From Microcebus murinus (lineage: Eukaryota; Chordata; Mammalia; Primates; Cheirogaleidae), in NCBI RefSeq assembly GCF_040939455.1, contig NC_134106.1, forward strand, positions 42,368,001 to 42,432,000: 64,000 bases of DNA. Direction: 5' to 3'. The notes below the pieces were generated by a model that worked only from the letters and a program-made list of their open reading frames with translations, ran no database searches and was not told the DNA's origin. The translations under genes were made by a program, and so were the position numbers. This document shows, in pieces, positions 31,626 to 43,955 of this stretch (position 1 is its first letter; each line of letters opens with the position of its first letter).

Positions 31626-32820
31626 TTAATATTTTATTTTTCAATAAAATGTATCATTTAATAGTTCTCTTAAACAGGAAATACCGGTTTTCCCAGTATA
31701 AAATAACCAGTCTTTTAAAGTATGAAATATTGTTAAATTACTCAAATTTTGACACTTCATTTCATAAATTCATCTGAATAATAGCAATGTTTGAGAACAG
31801 TAACTATATTGAAATAAGATTTATTTTTAAACAAACTTAGCCTTTATTAGAGTCTCCATGTTGCAAAGATCTAGTTGTGAGAAGTTTCTGGTTAAACTTC
31901 AGAGGGAAGAGTCAAGATAAGACAATAATACAACTATTGAGATCTAGTTTGGGGATGTCAGGAAAAATACAGATTTGTGTCCTATCCCCCAAAACTCATA
32001 TTTATTATCATAAACTAAGGCTTTTAAGTCAAGAATACTTTCCACTCAAAGTAAAACTATGACGTTGAATTTTTCCTATTACTTGGACACAGCCGGAAGT
32101 CTACATCATCTCTGTACCAAATAATCAGCCAATCACAATGACATCTTCAAATCTTTAGGAACATTAAATCAGGTAAATAAAAAATGATAGGTCAAATCAA
32201 TGAGAACATTTACAAAAGAAAAATAGATTAATTTCTTCTACAGAACATGTTATTACTATCATATTATTGCAAATTGTTAGAAATAACTGTCAGAATAGAA
32301 GGCTGATTCTTCAATATTGATATTGTTTTCAAATGGAAGGAAATATATTTAGCAGAAGAGGGAAAAGTACTCAATAATATCTGCTTTAAATTTGTATTGT
32401 TTTTGAATGACTATAAATTCTCACCTATTTACATTTGATTATGTTCTAAATCATTATCACAATTCACTGGAAATAAAATTCAATGAATTTCAGGTATGCA
32501 ATTACTATCATCCTTTAAGGAAAGAATGGACTAATAAAATTACTTGGTTCTTGTTTTTGAGATTTACATGGATCATTAATCTCATGTGGTTATGAATTTA
32601 CATATATGTTATATAAAATTATAGTTACATGGATATGTAGGAAAATGTCATATTTTATGCATATATAAAAAGTTGCACATATTTATGGAAGTACAAATGT
32701 GAATATCAGTGCTGAAGTAGATACATCACAATGGACATTTGTATTCTTTGACTCACATATAAAATCTCTCATCATGCATAGTATAAAATATATTTTCCTA
32801 CATATTCATGTAGAGAGCTC
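31626..32820. other. Unassigned AT-rich sequence
   Basis: No gene or repeat recognised in 1.2 kb. Confidence 0.4.
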
Positions 32821-33175
32821 TTTTATTTAACAACCTTATTGAAACATATTCTACATACCATAAAATAACGTATTTCAAGTTTGAAGTTTTTAAAGTACAT
32901 TCACAGAGATTTTTAGTACATTCACAAAGCTGTGAAAACATCACACCAATCTAATTTTGAAACATTTTAATTACCCTCAAACAAAACCCTGTACCTATTG
33001 ACATTATTCCCCATGCCTATTCCCTCAATGCCTCTATTGTTCCAGACCTAGGCAGTCACTAAACAGCATTCTTTTTCTATAGATTTGTCTATTCTGAACG
33101 TTTCATATAAATAGAATCATAAGGTATGTTTCCTTTTTCTTTCACCTTAAGTCAGCTTAGTAGAAATCTCATATA
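32821..33175 (-). mobile_element. Ancient L1M 3' UTR
   Basis: 'ttgaaacatattctacatac', 'cattcacaaagctgtgaaaa', 'cagtcactaaacagcattct' and 'tttcatataaatagaatcat' are the reverse complement of the old L1M 3' UTR. The same family occurs at 61818 in the same orientation. Confidence 0.75.
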
Positions 33176-33471
33176 TTTTCCCAGGCAAGAAAAGAAGGTG
33201 ATGTTTGTAACCATCCATTTCCAGTGAACTGAATTGCATAGCCTTCATATTATACAAGGGAATAGGACATATATAAGGTGCATAATGGTTAATTTTTTAA
33301 ACTGTCTTTGAGACATTTGATAAAAGATGGCAAAGTAGACAGTTGGCTCTGAAGTTCTGAAGCTCAGTCATGTGGTGTTATCTTAATAACCATTTTTTTC
33401 TTATTGTTTCCTAACTATTGCTGTTTTTTTAATGTAAGCTATTTGGCTTATATTAATTATCATTTACACTG
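33176..33471. other. Unassigned sequence
   Basis: Short unassigned stretch. Confidence 0.4.
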
Positions 33472-33479
33472 GTTTAGAG

Positions 33480-33668
33480 CAGTGATCAGCAAGCTTTTTC
33501 TTAAATGGCCAGATAGTAAATATTTTAGGCTTATGGGATATGTGGTCTCTGTGCAAGCACTCAACTCTGTCCTTGTAGAGTCAAAAACATAGTATGTAAA
33601 TGAATGGGTATGACTGTGTTCCAATAAAATCTTATTACAGAAACAGATGAGTAGATTGTTGACACCCT
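33480..33668. mobile_element. hAT-Charlie MITE
   Basis: It starts CAGTGATCAGCAAGCTTTTT. The body 'aatggccagatagtaaatat' 'tttaggcttatgggatatgt' ... 'gtgttccaataaaatcttat' is a well-known hAT MITE. Identical TSDs GTTTAGAG (33472-33479, 33669-33676) match the nTCTAGAn preference with one change. It is somewhat shorter than full length. The subfamily name is not certain. Confidence 0.85.
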
Positions 33669-33744
33669 GTTTAGAGAAGTTATCACACATTCAATCTTTT
33701 GAGACACCTGAGTTTATGCTGACATCTCTATCTATGTACTGGAT

Positions 33745-33915
33745 CTATGGTTCTCAAATTCTGATTCTTGCACCAGTACCTTCACCATCATATGAGAAAT
33801 GCAAATTTTCAGCCTATTGAGACTCACTGAAACAAAAACTCCCGGGGAGTAGAGCCCAGCATTCTACCCAGCCCTCTAGGTGATTCTAATGCATGCTAAA
33901 ATCTGGGAACTGCTG
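33745..33915. mobile_element. MER5A-like hAT MITE
   Basis: It starts near 'tatggttctcaaattctg' and ends 'taggtgattctaatgcatgc' ... 'gggaactgctg', as in MER5-type elements. No convincing TSD. Confidence 0.7.
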
Positions 33916-33923
33916 CAGTAGAG

Positions 33924-34104
33924 CAGAGGTTTCCAACCTTGGCTATACATGAGAATTACTCAGAAAGTTTTTTTAAAAAATTCTATTACAAAAACACCAT
34001 CCAGAGCATTTAAGTCAGTTTCTGGTTATGAAGGCCAGCAAATATCATTATTTTTAGAATGTTCTCAGACCATTCTCATATTGCCAGCATTTAAGAAGCC
34101 ATTG
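33924..34104. mobile_element. MER5A-like hAT MITE, second copy
   Basis: 'cagaggtttccaaccttggc' at the left and 'cagaccattctcatattgcc' at the right follow MER5A. Its length of about 181 bp is close to the usual ~189 bp. It begins 8 bp after the preceding element ends. Confidence 0.7.
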
Positions 34105-35484
34105 ATTTTGCATGAATATCCTATACTAACTTTTAAAGTGATCATTTTCTCCTGAAATTTAAGTTAATTTCAATAACCATGCACCTAAACAACTAATATT
34201 AGAGGAATTAAAGTTTAAGTTGAAATAGAACTTTCCTGTTGAGATAATCATGAGCAAAATTCATGTCATAGGAAATGGTTTTGTCTAAATAAATAAATTA
34301 TAGACAAGTGAAACTAACCTATAGATCATCTTAAAATTTGTTTTTGTTTTGTATTTTAAAATAAAATTTATGAATCTCTTTAAATTATGGCAAATTTTGG
34401 GAGAAGATACTTTTAAAAGAAAAATCACTGAAGATATTTGAAATTTATTTCAAGGTGATTTTTTTTTCAAACTTCACCACAAAATCAAACATGGCCATGT
34501 ATGAATATTGCAATAGAGTTTGACTTTCAAAAAATATACATGTTTAGTGGTTATGATTGTACAACTTATGAATTCATCTATAGAGTCCTATCATTCAAAT
34601 TTACTGACAGATAATTAAATGTGATCTCCATAGTAGAGATCTAGCACTCATTTTACTTAAATTGACTGCTTGAGGGGAAACACAAAAAATTTTAATGATA
34701 GCTATATTGGTTCCTTGAATTCATGGAATGAAAACTTCTCAGCATATTCCAAAGCTAATAAAATGCTAAAAAGACATACCCCATAGAGATCCAGTCACTT
34801 CACTTACTTGAAAACAAAAAAATATGATTTTTCTACTTGGCATTTTAATATTACCAAAAATTATAAGAGTTTCAATATATGTCATATTATTCAAAACACA
34901 ATACAAACACTGTATTCCATAAATAGTTAAAAACTTTGATTAAAAATCATAGTTAGAAACTTTGATTATTATAGGAAAAGGATTTCAGGTCTGTAGCAGC
35001 TTCTATGTCCAAGTGGCTCCAAGTGTTATTTGCTCCATCTGAAGCTTCTACTGCAATTATCATGGTTTGTGTGATTCAGAATTTCCAAACTGCCAGATTC
35101 TGCTGCATTTTAAGATTCATTCATCTCAATGGCATCTGAGAGATTCACAGAACATTGCTGATGAAAGATGAAAAATGTGTGAAGCATTATAGATAGTCAA
35201 AGGGTAGCAACTTGAAATATATTGAGGGATAAGTTGGAGGAAATGGATTAATAAACTCTTTAGATTAATTATATTAATATCATCTATATCCAGGCAAAGG
35301 GTAGAACATTAGAAAAATAAATTTCTCTGCTAAGAACAATGACATATTTTCAAAATAATATTCTTTTCAACATCAGTTGGATCAAGTAAACTCTAGGGCG
35401 TAAAAGAACCAACATAAAATTTTGGTCAATTATACTTCTGTTCCTTTGGATATGACAAGTAAAAATATTTTTAGGGTTAATTCC
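34105..35484. other. Unassigned sequence
   Basis: About 1.4 kb without a recognised repeat. 34985-35160 is less AT-rich and unique-looking. Confidence 0.4.
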
Positions 35485-35699
35485 CTGAGATTTAGTTTTT
35501 TTTTTAAATTTCAGAATATTACAAGGTTACAAATGTCTTGGTTACATGGATTGTTCTTGTACTTCTTAAGACAAAATTATAAGTGTGCCTGTCATCCAGA
35601 TAGTGTACATTGTACTTATTAGGATTGGTTTCACCCATCCTTGTCCCTCCCATCTGTTTAATTTCCATTGAGTTTTGCTTCCATCTGTGCATATGAGTA

Positions 35700-38600
35700 C
35701 TGTTTGGTTCCAATGTAATAGTACACGTGTGTTTGTTTTTCCATATCTGTGATACTTCACCAAAGAAGATGGTCTTCAATTACATCCAGATTGTTACAAA
35801 AGCTATTAATTCTTCTTTCATGGCAGAGTATAAATCCATGGTAAACATATATTTTACTAATCCATTCATGAGTTGATGAGCACTTGGGTTGATTCCACAT
35901 CTTTGCAATTATGAATTGTGCTGCAGTAATATTTGACTGCAAGTGTCTTTCTGATAAAATGTCATTTTTTCCTTTGGGTAAATACTCAGTAGTGGCATTG
36001 CTGGATCAAATGGTAGGTTTACTCTTAGTTCTTTGAGTAATCTCCATACTATTTTCCATGGAGGTCGTACTAATTTGCAGTCCCACCAACAGTATATAAG
36101 TGTTCCTTTATCTCTGCATCCATACCAGCATCTGTAGTTTTGGAACTTTTAGAGAAGATCCATTTTCACTGGATTTAGGTGATATTTTATTGTGCTTTTG
36201 ATTTGCATTTCCCTGATGATTAGGGACATTGAACATTTTTTCATGAGTTTGTCGGCCATTAGTCTATCTTCATTTGAAAAGTTCCTGTTCATGTATTTTG
36301 TCCACTTTTTAATGAGGTTGTTTGATTTTTTTCTTGCTGATTTGCTTGAGTTCTTTGTAGATTCTGGCATTAGCTTTCAGTTGGATGTATAGCATACAAA
36401 TATTTTCTCCCATTCAGTAGGTTGTCTATTTGCTCTGTTGATTGTTTCCTTTGCTGTGCAGAAGGTTTTTAAATTAATTAAGTCCCATTTATTTAGTTTT
36501 ATTGTTACTATGATCACCCTTGAGGTCTTCTTTATAATTTCTTTGCCTAGGCAGATATTTAGAAGAGTTTTCCATCATATTCTTGTAGGATTCTTATGGT
36601 TTCTTGTTTTAGGTTTAAGTCAGTTATGCATTTTGATTTAATTTTAGTGAGTGGTGAGAGATATGGATCCTGTTTCAATCTTCTGTATGTGGCTGTCAAA
36701 TTTTCGCAGCACCATTTATTTGAATAGCAGTTCTTTCCCCCAGCGTATATTATTATCTGCTTTGTCAAAGGTCAAATGGCAATATATGGACTGTTTTATA
36801 TCTCAGTTATCAGTTCTGTTCCATTGGTCTGTGTCTCTATTTTTGTTCCAGTAACATGCTGTTTTGGTTACTATAGCTTTATAGTATAAAGTCTGATAAT
36901 GTGATGGCTCCAGATTTGTTCCTTTTGCTTAAGATTGTTTTGGCTGTTCATTCTCTGTTTAGGTTCCAAACGAAGCATAGAGTTATATTTTCTATTTGTG
37001 AAAAATGACTTTGGTACTCTGTAAATCACTTTGGGAAGTATGGACATTTTAATAATGTTGATTCTGCTGATCCATGAATACGATTTTTTTATTTGTTTAC
37101 AACATCTGCAATTCCCTTCCTCAGTGATTCATAATTATTTTATAGAGATATTTCATCTCCTTGGTTAAATATATTCCTAGGCATGTTATTTTCTTTGTAG
37201 CTATTGTGAAAGCTATTGAGTCTTTGATTTGATTCCCAGCTTAACAGTTGTTGGTGTATAGGAATGCTACTGATTTGTGTACATTGATTTTGCAACCTAA
37301 GACTTTGCTGAAGTTGTTTATCAATTACAATTGAATTACAGAAGTCTCTTGGTGGAATCTTTGGAGTTTTCTACATATAAAATTATATCATCAGCAAAAC
37401 ACAAGAGTTTGACTTACTCTTTCCCCATTTGGATACCCTTAATTTGCTTCTCTTGTCTGATTGCTCTGGCTAGGACTTCTAGCACTATGTTGAATAGACG
37501 CAGTGACAGTGGGCATCCTTGTCTTGTTCCAGTTCTACATGGAATTGTTTTCAACTTTTCTGCTTTCAGTATGATGTTGACTGTGGGTTTGTAGTACATG
37601 GCTTTTATATTTTGAGAAAATTTCCATCTATACCTATTTTGTTAAGACTTTTTATCATAAAAGTGTGATGAATTTTTGTCGAATGCTTTTTCTGCATCTA
37701 TTGAAATGATCATATAATCTTTGTTTTTGCTTTTGTTTATGTGGTGAATCACATTTATGGATTTGCATATGTTGAACTACCCTTGCATCACTAGGATGAA
37801 GCTCACTTGGTCATGGTGGATTAATATTTTTGAGCTGCTGAATATAGTTTACTAGAATTTTGTTGAAATTTTTTGCATCTATATTCTAAGGGATACTGGT
37901 GTATAGTTTTCTTTTTTGTTGTGTCTTTTCTTAGCTTTGGTATCAAAGTGATATTGGCTTCATAGAATGTGTTGGGGAGGAGTCCTTCCTTCTCAATGTT
38001 ATGAAATAATATCTGCAGTATGAGTACCAGTTCTTCTTTGTAGATCTGATAACATTTGGCTATGAAACCATGTAATCCAGGACATTTTTTTGTTAGAAAA
38101 TTTTTTTATTGCTGCCTCAATTCCATGCTTGTTATTGGTCTGTTCAGGAGTTCCTTGGGAGGTTGTGTGCTTTTAGGAATTTTTCCATTTCCTCAATATT
38201 TTTGAGTTTATGTATGTAGATATTTTTATAGTATTCACAGATGATATTTTGTATTTCTCTGGTATTTGTTGTAATATCTCCTTTTTCATTTCTGATTGAG
38301 CTTATTTGGGTCCTTTCTTTTTTATTTATGGTTTTATCTAGTGAGAAGCCTGTCAATTTTGTTTATCTTTTCAAAGAACCAATTTTTGTTTCATTAATCT
38401 TCTGTATATATATTTTTGTTTTTGATTTAATTTAGTTCTGCTTTGACCTTAGTTATTTCTTTTCTTCTGCTGGGTTTGGGTTTGGTATACTCTTCCTTTT
38501 CTGTTTCCTTGAGATGATTCATTAGATTATTGATTTTTGATCTTTTTGTCTTTTTGGTGTAGGCATTTAAGGCTATGAATTTTCCATTTAGGTCTACTTT

Positions 38601-39480
38601 GGCTGAATCCCATAGATTTTGATAACTTGTGCACCCTTTGCCATTTAGTTTGAGGAATCTTTTGATTTCCATCTTAATTTCCTCTTTGACCCAGTAATCA
38701 TTCAGCAATAGGTTGCCTAATTTCCCTGACTTTGTGTAGACTTGAATGTTTCTTTTGGAGTTGATTTCTATTTTATTGTACTATGGTCTGAGAAGATACA
38801 TCATACAATATCTATTTTATTTTAAATTTTTGAGACATGTTTTGTGGCCTAAGATATGATCTATCTTAGAGAATGTTCCATGTGTTTATATGAAGAAAGT
38901 CTATTCAATAGTTTTTGGGTAGAATATTCTGTAAATGTCTGTTAGGCTCATTTGTTCTAGAGTCACATTTAATTCCAGTCTTTCTGTGTTTCTTTACTGC
39001 CTGGAGGATCTGTCCCGCTTTATCAGTGGGGTGTTGAAGTCCTCAGCTATTATGATGCTGTTGTGTGCATAACTGTGTTAGGTACATAAATATTTAGGAT
39101 TGCTATGTTTTCTTGTTGAATTTCTCCCTTAACCCTTACATAATGACCATCTTTGTCTTGCTTTACTATTGTTGATTTGAAGTCCATGTTATTTAATATG
39201 ACAATGGCTATGCCTGCTTTCTTTTGGTTTCCATTTGCATGGAATGTTTTTTTTTGCTATTCCTTCAGCTTATGTCTGCATGAGTCCTTGTGAGTTTGTT
39301 GTGTTTTCTGGAGAGAACAGATAGCTGGATTGTATATTTTTACATCTATTCAGTCAGCCTATGTTTCTTGAGTGGGGAATTCATGCTGTTCACATTTATT
39401 GAAAGAATTGATAAGTGGGATGTATTTCTGTTTATCCTGTTGGGTACGACCCTACTGCTTTGTTTTACCTCTTGAACTAT
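35700..39480 (-). pseudogene. L1 ORF2 (endonuclease/reverse transcriptase), broken
   Basis: Domains are recognisable in order on the minus strand. The endonuclease lies at about 39480-38750. The linker (38708-38427) carries [20 protein letters not shown]. The reverse transcriptase has a [10 protein letters not shown]...[15 protein letters not shown] stretch (37599-37414), which immediately precedes the catalytic FADD position. The C-terminal region (36370-36149) carries [15 protein letters not shown]...[11 protein letters not shown] and (35942-35757) FIIAKMWNQPKCSSTHEW. The overall span fits the usual ~1275 codons. The frame changes many times and no open stretch exceeds about 100 codons. It once encoded the target-primed reverse transcription machinery and is now inactive. 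Confidence 0.85.
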
Positions 39481-39529
39481 TATGATATATGGGTTTTGAG
39501 TTTTAGCTTTTGGGTGCTTTTATACTGGT

Positions 39530-40289
39530 TGGTTTCTATTTTCAAATCAATGTATAATGCAGATTTGAGTATTTCCTGCGGGGCTGGTATGGTCTTAACA
39601 AATTCCCTCAGTGTTTGCTTATCCTAAAAAAATCTTTATTGCTCCCTCATATAATAAACTTATTTTTGCAGGATACAAAATTCTGTTTATAAAGACTGAG
39701 GATGGGGTCCCAATTCTTTCTGGCTTGTAAGTTTTCAGTTGAGAAATCTGCAGTTAGCCTAATGGATTTTCCTTTGTAACTTACCTATGTTTTTGCCTTA
39801 TAGCTTGCAGGAGTTCCTCTTTGATGTTAACTTAGGTCAGTCTGATGGCTATATGTCATGGTGATGTCCTTGTTGCATTGAATTTCGCAGGTGTTCATTG
39901 AGCATCTTGTACTTAGATATCTAAATTGCTTGCAAGACCAGGGAAGTTTTCCTCAATTATTCTCTCAAATAGGATTTCCAACCCTTGCATGTTTTCTTTT
40001 TTCACCATCATGGATGTGTATGATTCTTATATTTGGTCTTCCTACATAATGCTATATATCTTGTAGGCTTTGCTCATTTATCTTATTTCTCTGTTCTTTA
40101 TCTTTGACTGATTTGTTTAATTTGAAGGTGTTGTCTTCAAGCTCTGATATTCTCTCTTGTGCCTGATCTGGTCTATTTTTAAAACTTTCCACTGTGTTTT
40201 GGATGTCTTTGAGTGAATTATTCATTTCCAGAAGTTCTATTTGATTTTTTAAAATAATTATATTTTTTAGTGATTTTTTTCATTCATCT

Positions 40290-40325
<36 letters not shown>

Positions 40326-40480
40326 CCTCCTTTTGTTGGTTTTCCTTTTTTTCTTGTATTTTGTTGAGCTTCCTTATAATACACATTTGGAACTCTTTAT
40401 CTGTCATTTTGATATTTTTGTTTTGGTTGGTATCCATTGATAGAGAGTTGTTGCTTCCTTGAGGGGGGTTCTTTTGTTCA
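39530..40480 (-). pseudogene. L1 ORF1 (RNA-binding protein), broken
   Basis: The reverse complement of the ORF1 C-terminal region is recognisable at 39595-39800 ('aattccctcagtgtttgctt', 'gcttgtaagttttcagttga'). The coiled-coil region runs to about 40480. A (TA)n expansion at 40291-40322 and several stops interrupt it. Length fits a normal ORF1. Confidence 0.7.
40291..40322. repeat. (TA)n microsatellite inside L1 ORF1
   Basis: About 15 TA units in the coiled-coil coding region. This is a post-insertion expansion that breaks ORF1. Confidence 0.9.
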
Positions 40481-41561
40481 ATTTCTCATACTTCTGGAGT
40501 TCTTTTGCTGATTCCCTATCATCTGGCCTTTCGATCCAGTCCTGGGGCTAGTGGGCCTATCTTGCAAGCCTGTCCCCAGGTCCTCGAAGATCAATCCTTC
40601 ACTATGTCAGGGAGAAGAGTGCTATTCAGGAGTTTCCTATGGAGTGTTCAAGCAGGTTGGATGATCTCAGGTTGCCTCTGTCCTGCTGTCTTCACCTCTT
40701 CCCAGTGGTGTGAACTGTGTTGGTTCCCAAAGCTTAATCTCCCCTCAGCTTAATATGGAGAGTGGTACTTGTGAGTACAAATCAGCCACACCCTGTTTGC
40801 TTGAATTGGACATCACTATTATGAGCTATAGAGTTGTTCTCTCAGTCATTGGTTGATGTTTGTGTGAAAAAGCCAGCTGCTAAGATGATTTTTTGTGCCC
40901 ATGATAGAGTCTTATCTCCCTGGAAGAATACTTTAGGGCCCCAAGATTTAGGAAAGACCCTGTAGCTCCCAGAGGGTTGCTTGATCTCTATGACCATTGA
41001 GGTAGGAGGAGGTACAAGGCAGTTTGTGGCTAGGTTGCTGCAGGCTAAGTGGCTTTGCAAAGCCTCAGAGGGACACTGAAGTTGCTTCTCTGGCCAGCAT
41101 GGGAAGCCATGGGTATGAGAGTCTGGACAAGGTCTCCAAACTGGGAGGGCTGTTCACAGGGAGAGAGGCCCAAACACTGGAGTGCTAAGGCCCTGTAATG
41201 GGATCTTTCAGCCTTTATCCAGTAGCAGAGTTTTTCTGTGGGGAGGGCTTGGCACTCCACCAAATCATCACTCCTTGGGCCCCCATAGCACACTCCCATT
41301 AGTTTAGTCCTTGTGTGCTCCCTAACGACCTGTGTCCAGCTCTCAAATCTCCCCCCAGTCTGACCCAGTAGCATGCATCTCCATGAAACTCCAGCTGGTA
41401 AGGAGTTCCAAAATTGTGCACCCCTGTTCCACAACAGGACCTCAGATGGAGAGGATGGGTCCCCTATCTGTGTGGACTTCAGCCTATAGCATGCACTTGC
41501 TGCTCACAAACTTCTTGGCTCAAACTGTGCTCCCTGTTGTAATGAATTGGGGGAGGAGTCA
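40480..41561 (-). promoter_or_regulatory. L1 5' UTR, former internal promoter
   Basis: About 1.1 kb of GC-richer sequence upstream of ORF1. A 129-codon frame in L1 sense (41434-41045) and 82- and 90-codon antisense frames lie in it. None resembles a known protein. The 5' terminus is set by the TSD at 41562. Confidence 0.7.
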
Positions 41562-41571
41562 CTGGGATTTA

Positions 41572-41873
41572 ATTTTTGAAATAATTTTTACCTTCATAAT
41601 CTAAATGATCACCTTTTTCTTAATGGATACCAAAATAGCAAACACAGTTTCCACTTCTATTTTTACCACCCACTTATATTGTTGAACAACTTCAAAAAGT
41701 GTGAAAAAACTGTTTACAGTGTGAGAGTATGTCATGTTAAAAAACATAGTCATGCAATGCTGTTGTTTTTGTTCATTTATACTTACTGGAAAAATCTATA
41801 ACAGTCACTTTTTAAGCCAAAAGATAATTTGTGTAAAGTCATCTCGTGTTCACTATTAATTCAATTTAACACT
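41572..41873. other. Unassigned sequence
   Basis: About 300 bp with no recognised feature. Confidence 0.4.
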
Positions 41874-41995
41874 ATATGGTTTTAAAAGTATCATGCACAT
41901 CAAAATCACTTTCTAATTTAGTTGGTCTGGGATACGACCAATAATTTGCATTTTTAAACAAGTTCTAAGATAATGTTGATGCTGCTTTCAGGCCT
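41874..41995. mobile_element. MER5A-like hAT MITE, internally shortened
   Basis: 'atcatgcacatcaaaatcac', 'tagttggtctgggatacgac' and 'aatttgcatttttaaacaag' then 'tgttgatgctgc' follow MER5A. The central part is missing. Confidence 0.65.
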
Positions 41996-42159
41996 CTCTT
42001 TTAGAATTGCTAGCATATATCATCAGTAAGCAAGAAATAGCCTATTGAATTTTACTCACAAGAGCAAAGTTTACAACTGATTATGTGGCTAATCTAGGTT
42101 CAGAAAACTTGGATTTTAGTTTTAGCTCTGAGAGACTGAACAAAAAAAACCAGACAATA

Positions 42160-42607
42160 GACTATGTATGAAAATAAAACTTTTTCACCCACAAAACCTC
42201 TGTAGCAATCTGCTCTTATAAGCAAACCATATCTTTTGTAGCAACTAGTCCAGGAAGCCATACCACAAACTCTTTAGTAATTGGTCCAGATTGGTTAGGA
42301 CTTGGTCAATGAATGCCAGCTTTCTTTCCTTTTTTTTTTTTTTTTTTGGCCTCCAACTCAGAATCAATCAGAGAAAGCCAAATATATTCCCCAAACCAAT
42401 TACATAAGACACTTCCAGCTTCCCCAGGCAAACAATCTTCTATCAGAGCACACCTAAAGCCATCCTTTTTTTCTACTACAAAAGTATTCCCATTCCCCTG
42501 CTTGATTTTGAGTCCCTGCCAAATGCAAGTGATGGCGGCTGATCTCTTGATAGAGCAAAGTTGGAATACATATCCCCTGTTTGTTCTCATTCTTTTGTCC
42601 TTCTTTA
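42160..42607 (+). mobile_element. Possible degenerate LTR
   Basis: Phrases such as 'gtagcaactagtccaggaag', 'attggtccagattggttagg' and 'gagtccctgccaaatgcaag' followed by 'cttgatagagcaaag' recall an ERVL-type LTR. I cannot place ends or a TSD. A T18 run (42330-42347) lies inside. Overlapping frames of 127 (+) and 102 (-) codons read through the T run and have no recognised similarity. Confidence 0.3.
42330..42347. repeat. T18 homopolymer
   Basis: An uninterrupted T run, likely length-variable. Confidence 0.95.
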
Positions 42608-42705
42608 TTTCCATAGCTCTACCACTTACTGTTTCATCTTGGGTAACTAGTCAACTTCTTTGTGCTTCAGTTTCTTCATATATAAAACTAAGGTAATAAT
42701 CGTAT
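42608..42705 (+). repeat. MIR fragment
   Basis: 'taccacttactgtttcatct', 'cttctttgtgcttcagtttc' and 'ttcatatataaaactaaggt' follow the MIR core. Confidence 0.75.
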
Positions 42706-43740
42706 TCATAAATGGTTGTTTGCTTATATTGTTATTTTAATTATATTCAATTTATCAGCTTTATAGAGGATCACTGAAAACAATATTCCTTATTGTAATA
42801 TATCTGTCTTTTTGTAAGATTATATGGAAAGCATAAACTCTATGTGGAAACATGGAACCTGTATGATAAATTCTCCCCTGAAATCTATGTCAGGATAATA
42901 TTTAATGAACTTGTAAGCATATTTTACATAAATTATACATAAAAAACTAACATTGTTTCTATTTTTGTAAAAGCTGCTGAGAAACTCAGAACTCTTATTA
43001 TTTCTCTATTTCTTTAAGGAAGATTTTTTTCTTCAAGGACTTTTTTTGGTCAGCGTCATTATTTAATAAGCTGCCTCAGTTACTTTTGAGATGCACAGGA
43101 TAAAAAATGAGACATATATATATAAATTTTTAGAAAATCAATTTTAATTACATAAGAAATGTATGTTAAAAAAATGAACCATACACATATGAGTCCCTTT
43201 AGACTGCCACCATTAATCCCCATATCTTTTCCACAGGTGACCACCAATATCAGTTTGATGTATAAACATTCTACATCTTTTCTATGCATTCATAAACATA
43301 TTTATGTTGTTGAGGTCTTTTTACCAATGCATCTCATTTGTTTCTTGGAAAGTTGCACTTGCCTTGATAATTTGGTTTATTTCTGATTACTATTGTCAGT
43401 AACTATACTATTCACTGAGATTTTTTAACTTGAGTTTATGAATTATCTAAATTTGTGTCATTTTAACTGGCACAAGATTATTTGAAAAGTCTAGTTTAGG
43501 AAATATCACTGATCCAGACTGCTATGGAAATAATACTTTACATAGAGATTTCTGCCCAATCTGTCCAATACTTTTGCAGAAAGAAAGATGATATAAGGAC
43601 TGATTTTTTGCTCCTAACCAAATAAATTGTTAGGAAGAAGGATGTATACTAGGAGAACATGACAGACCACAAGTGATGACTGACTTAGGACAAATTAGCT
43701 TTACTTGAGTCAATCGCTCAGTGAAACTTGTATACAAATA
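42706..43740. other. Unassigned AT-rich sequence
   Basis: No gene or repeat recognised in 1 kb. Confidence 0.4.
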
Positions 43741-43955
43741 ATGGCTAGCATTTATTACAGCTTATTCCTTGATTTCTAGATATTTACTAATTTAATCTTT
43801 GCATAAACCTCATTTTACAGATAAGGCAGCTGAGATGCAGAGAAGTCATGTGAACTCCCCAAGCTTACACAGCTAGTGAACAGCAAGGGCAATATGAACA
43901 CAAGATATCCACATTCAGACACTGAAGTCTTAACTTCTATACTCTACTGCTTCTC
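43741..43955 (+). repeat. MIR SINE
   Basis: 'cattttacagataaggcagc', 'tgagatgcagagaagtcatg' and 'cccaagcttacacagctagt' are clear MIR 3' core phrases. One of the better preserved MIRs here. Confidence 0.85.

Larger units (their letters stand above)
35495..41561 (-). mobile_element. Near full-length lemur-type L1, coding-dead
   Basis: This is an approximately 6.07 kb element with all L1 parts in order on the minus strand: 5' UTR (about 40480-41561), ORF1 (about 39530-40480), ORF2 (about 35700-39480), a 3' UTR and a poly-A (T-run at 35496-35505). Likely TSDs are CTGAGATTTA (35485-35494) and CTGGGATTTA (41562-41571). Many stops and frameshifts break both ORFs, so it cannot move by itself. It is the most complete L1 here and the best internal reference for the shorter copies. 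Confidence 0.9.

Noticed and set aside
41045..41434. 129-codon minus-strand frame as a gene
   Set aside because: It sits wholly inside the 5' UTR of the full-length L1. GC-richer sequence gives longer chance frames.
42306..42696. Overlapping 127- and 102-codon frames on opposite strands
   Set aside because: Both run through a T18 homopolymer and a MIR or LTR-like region. The poly-Phe and poly-Lys runs are artefacts.
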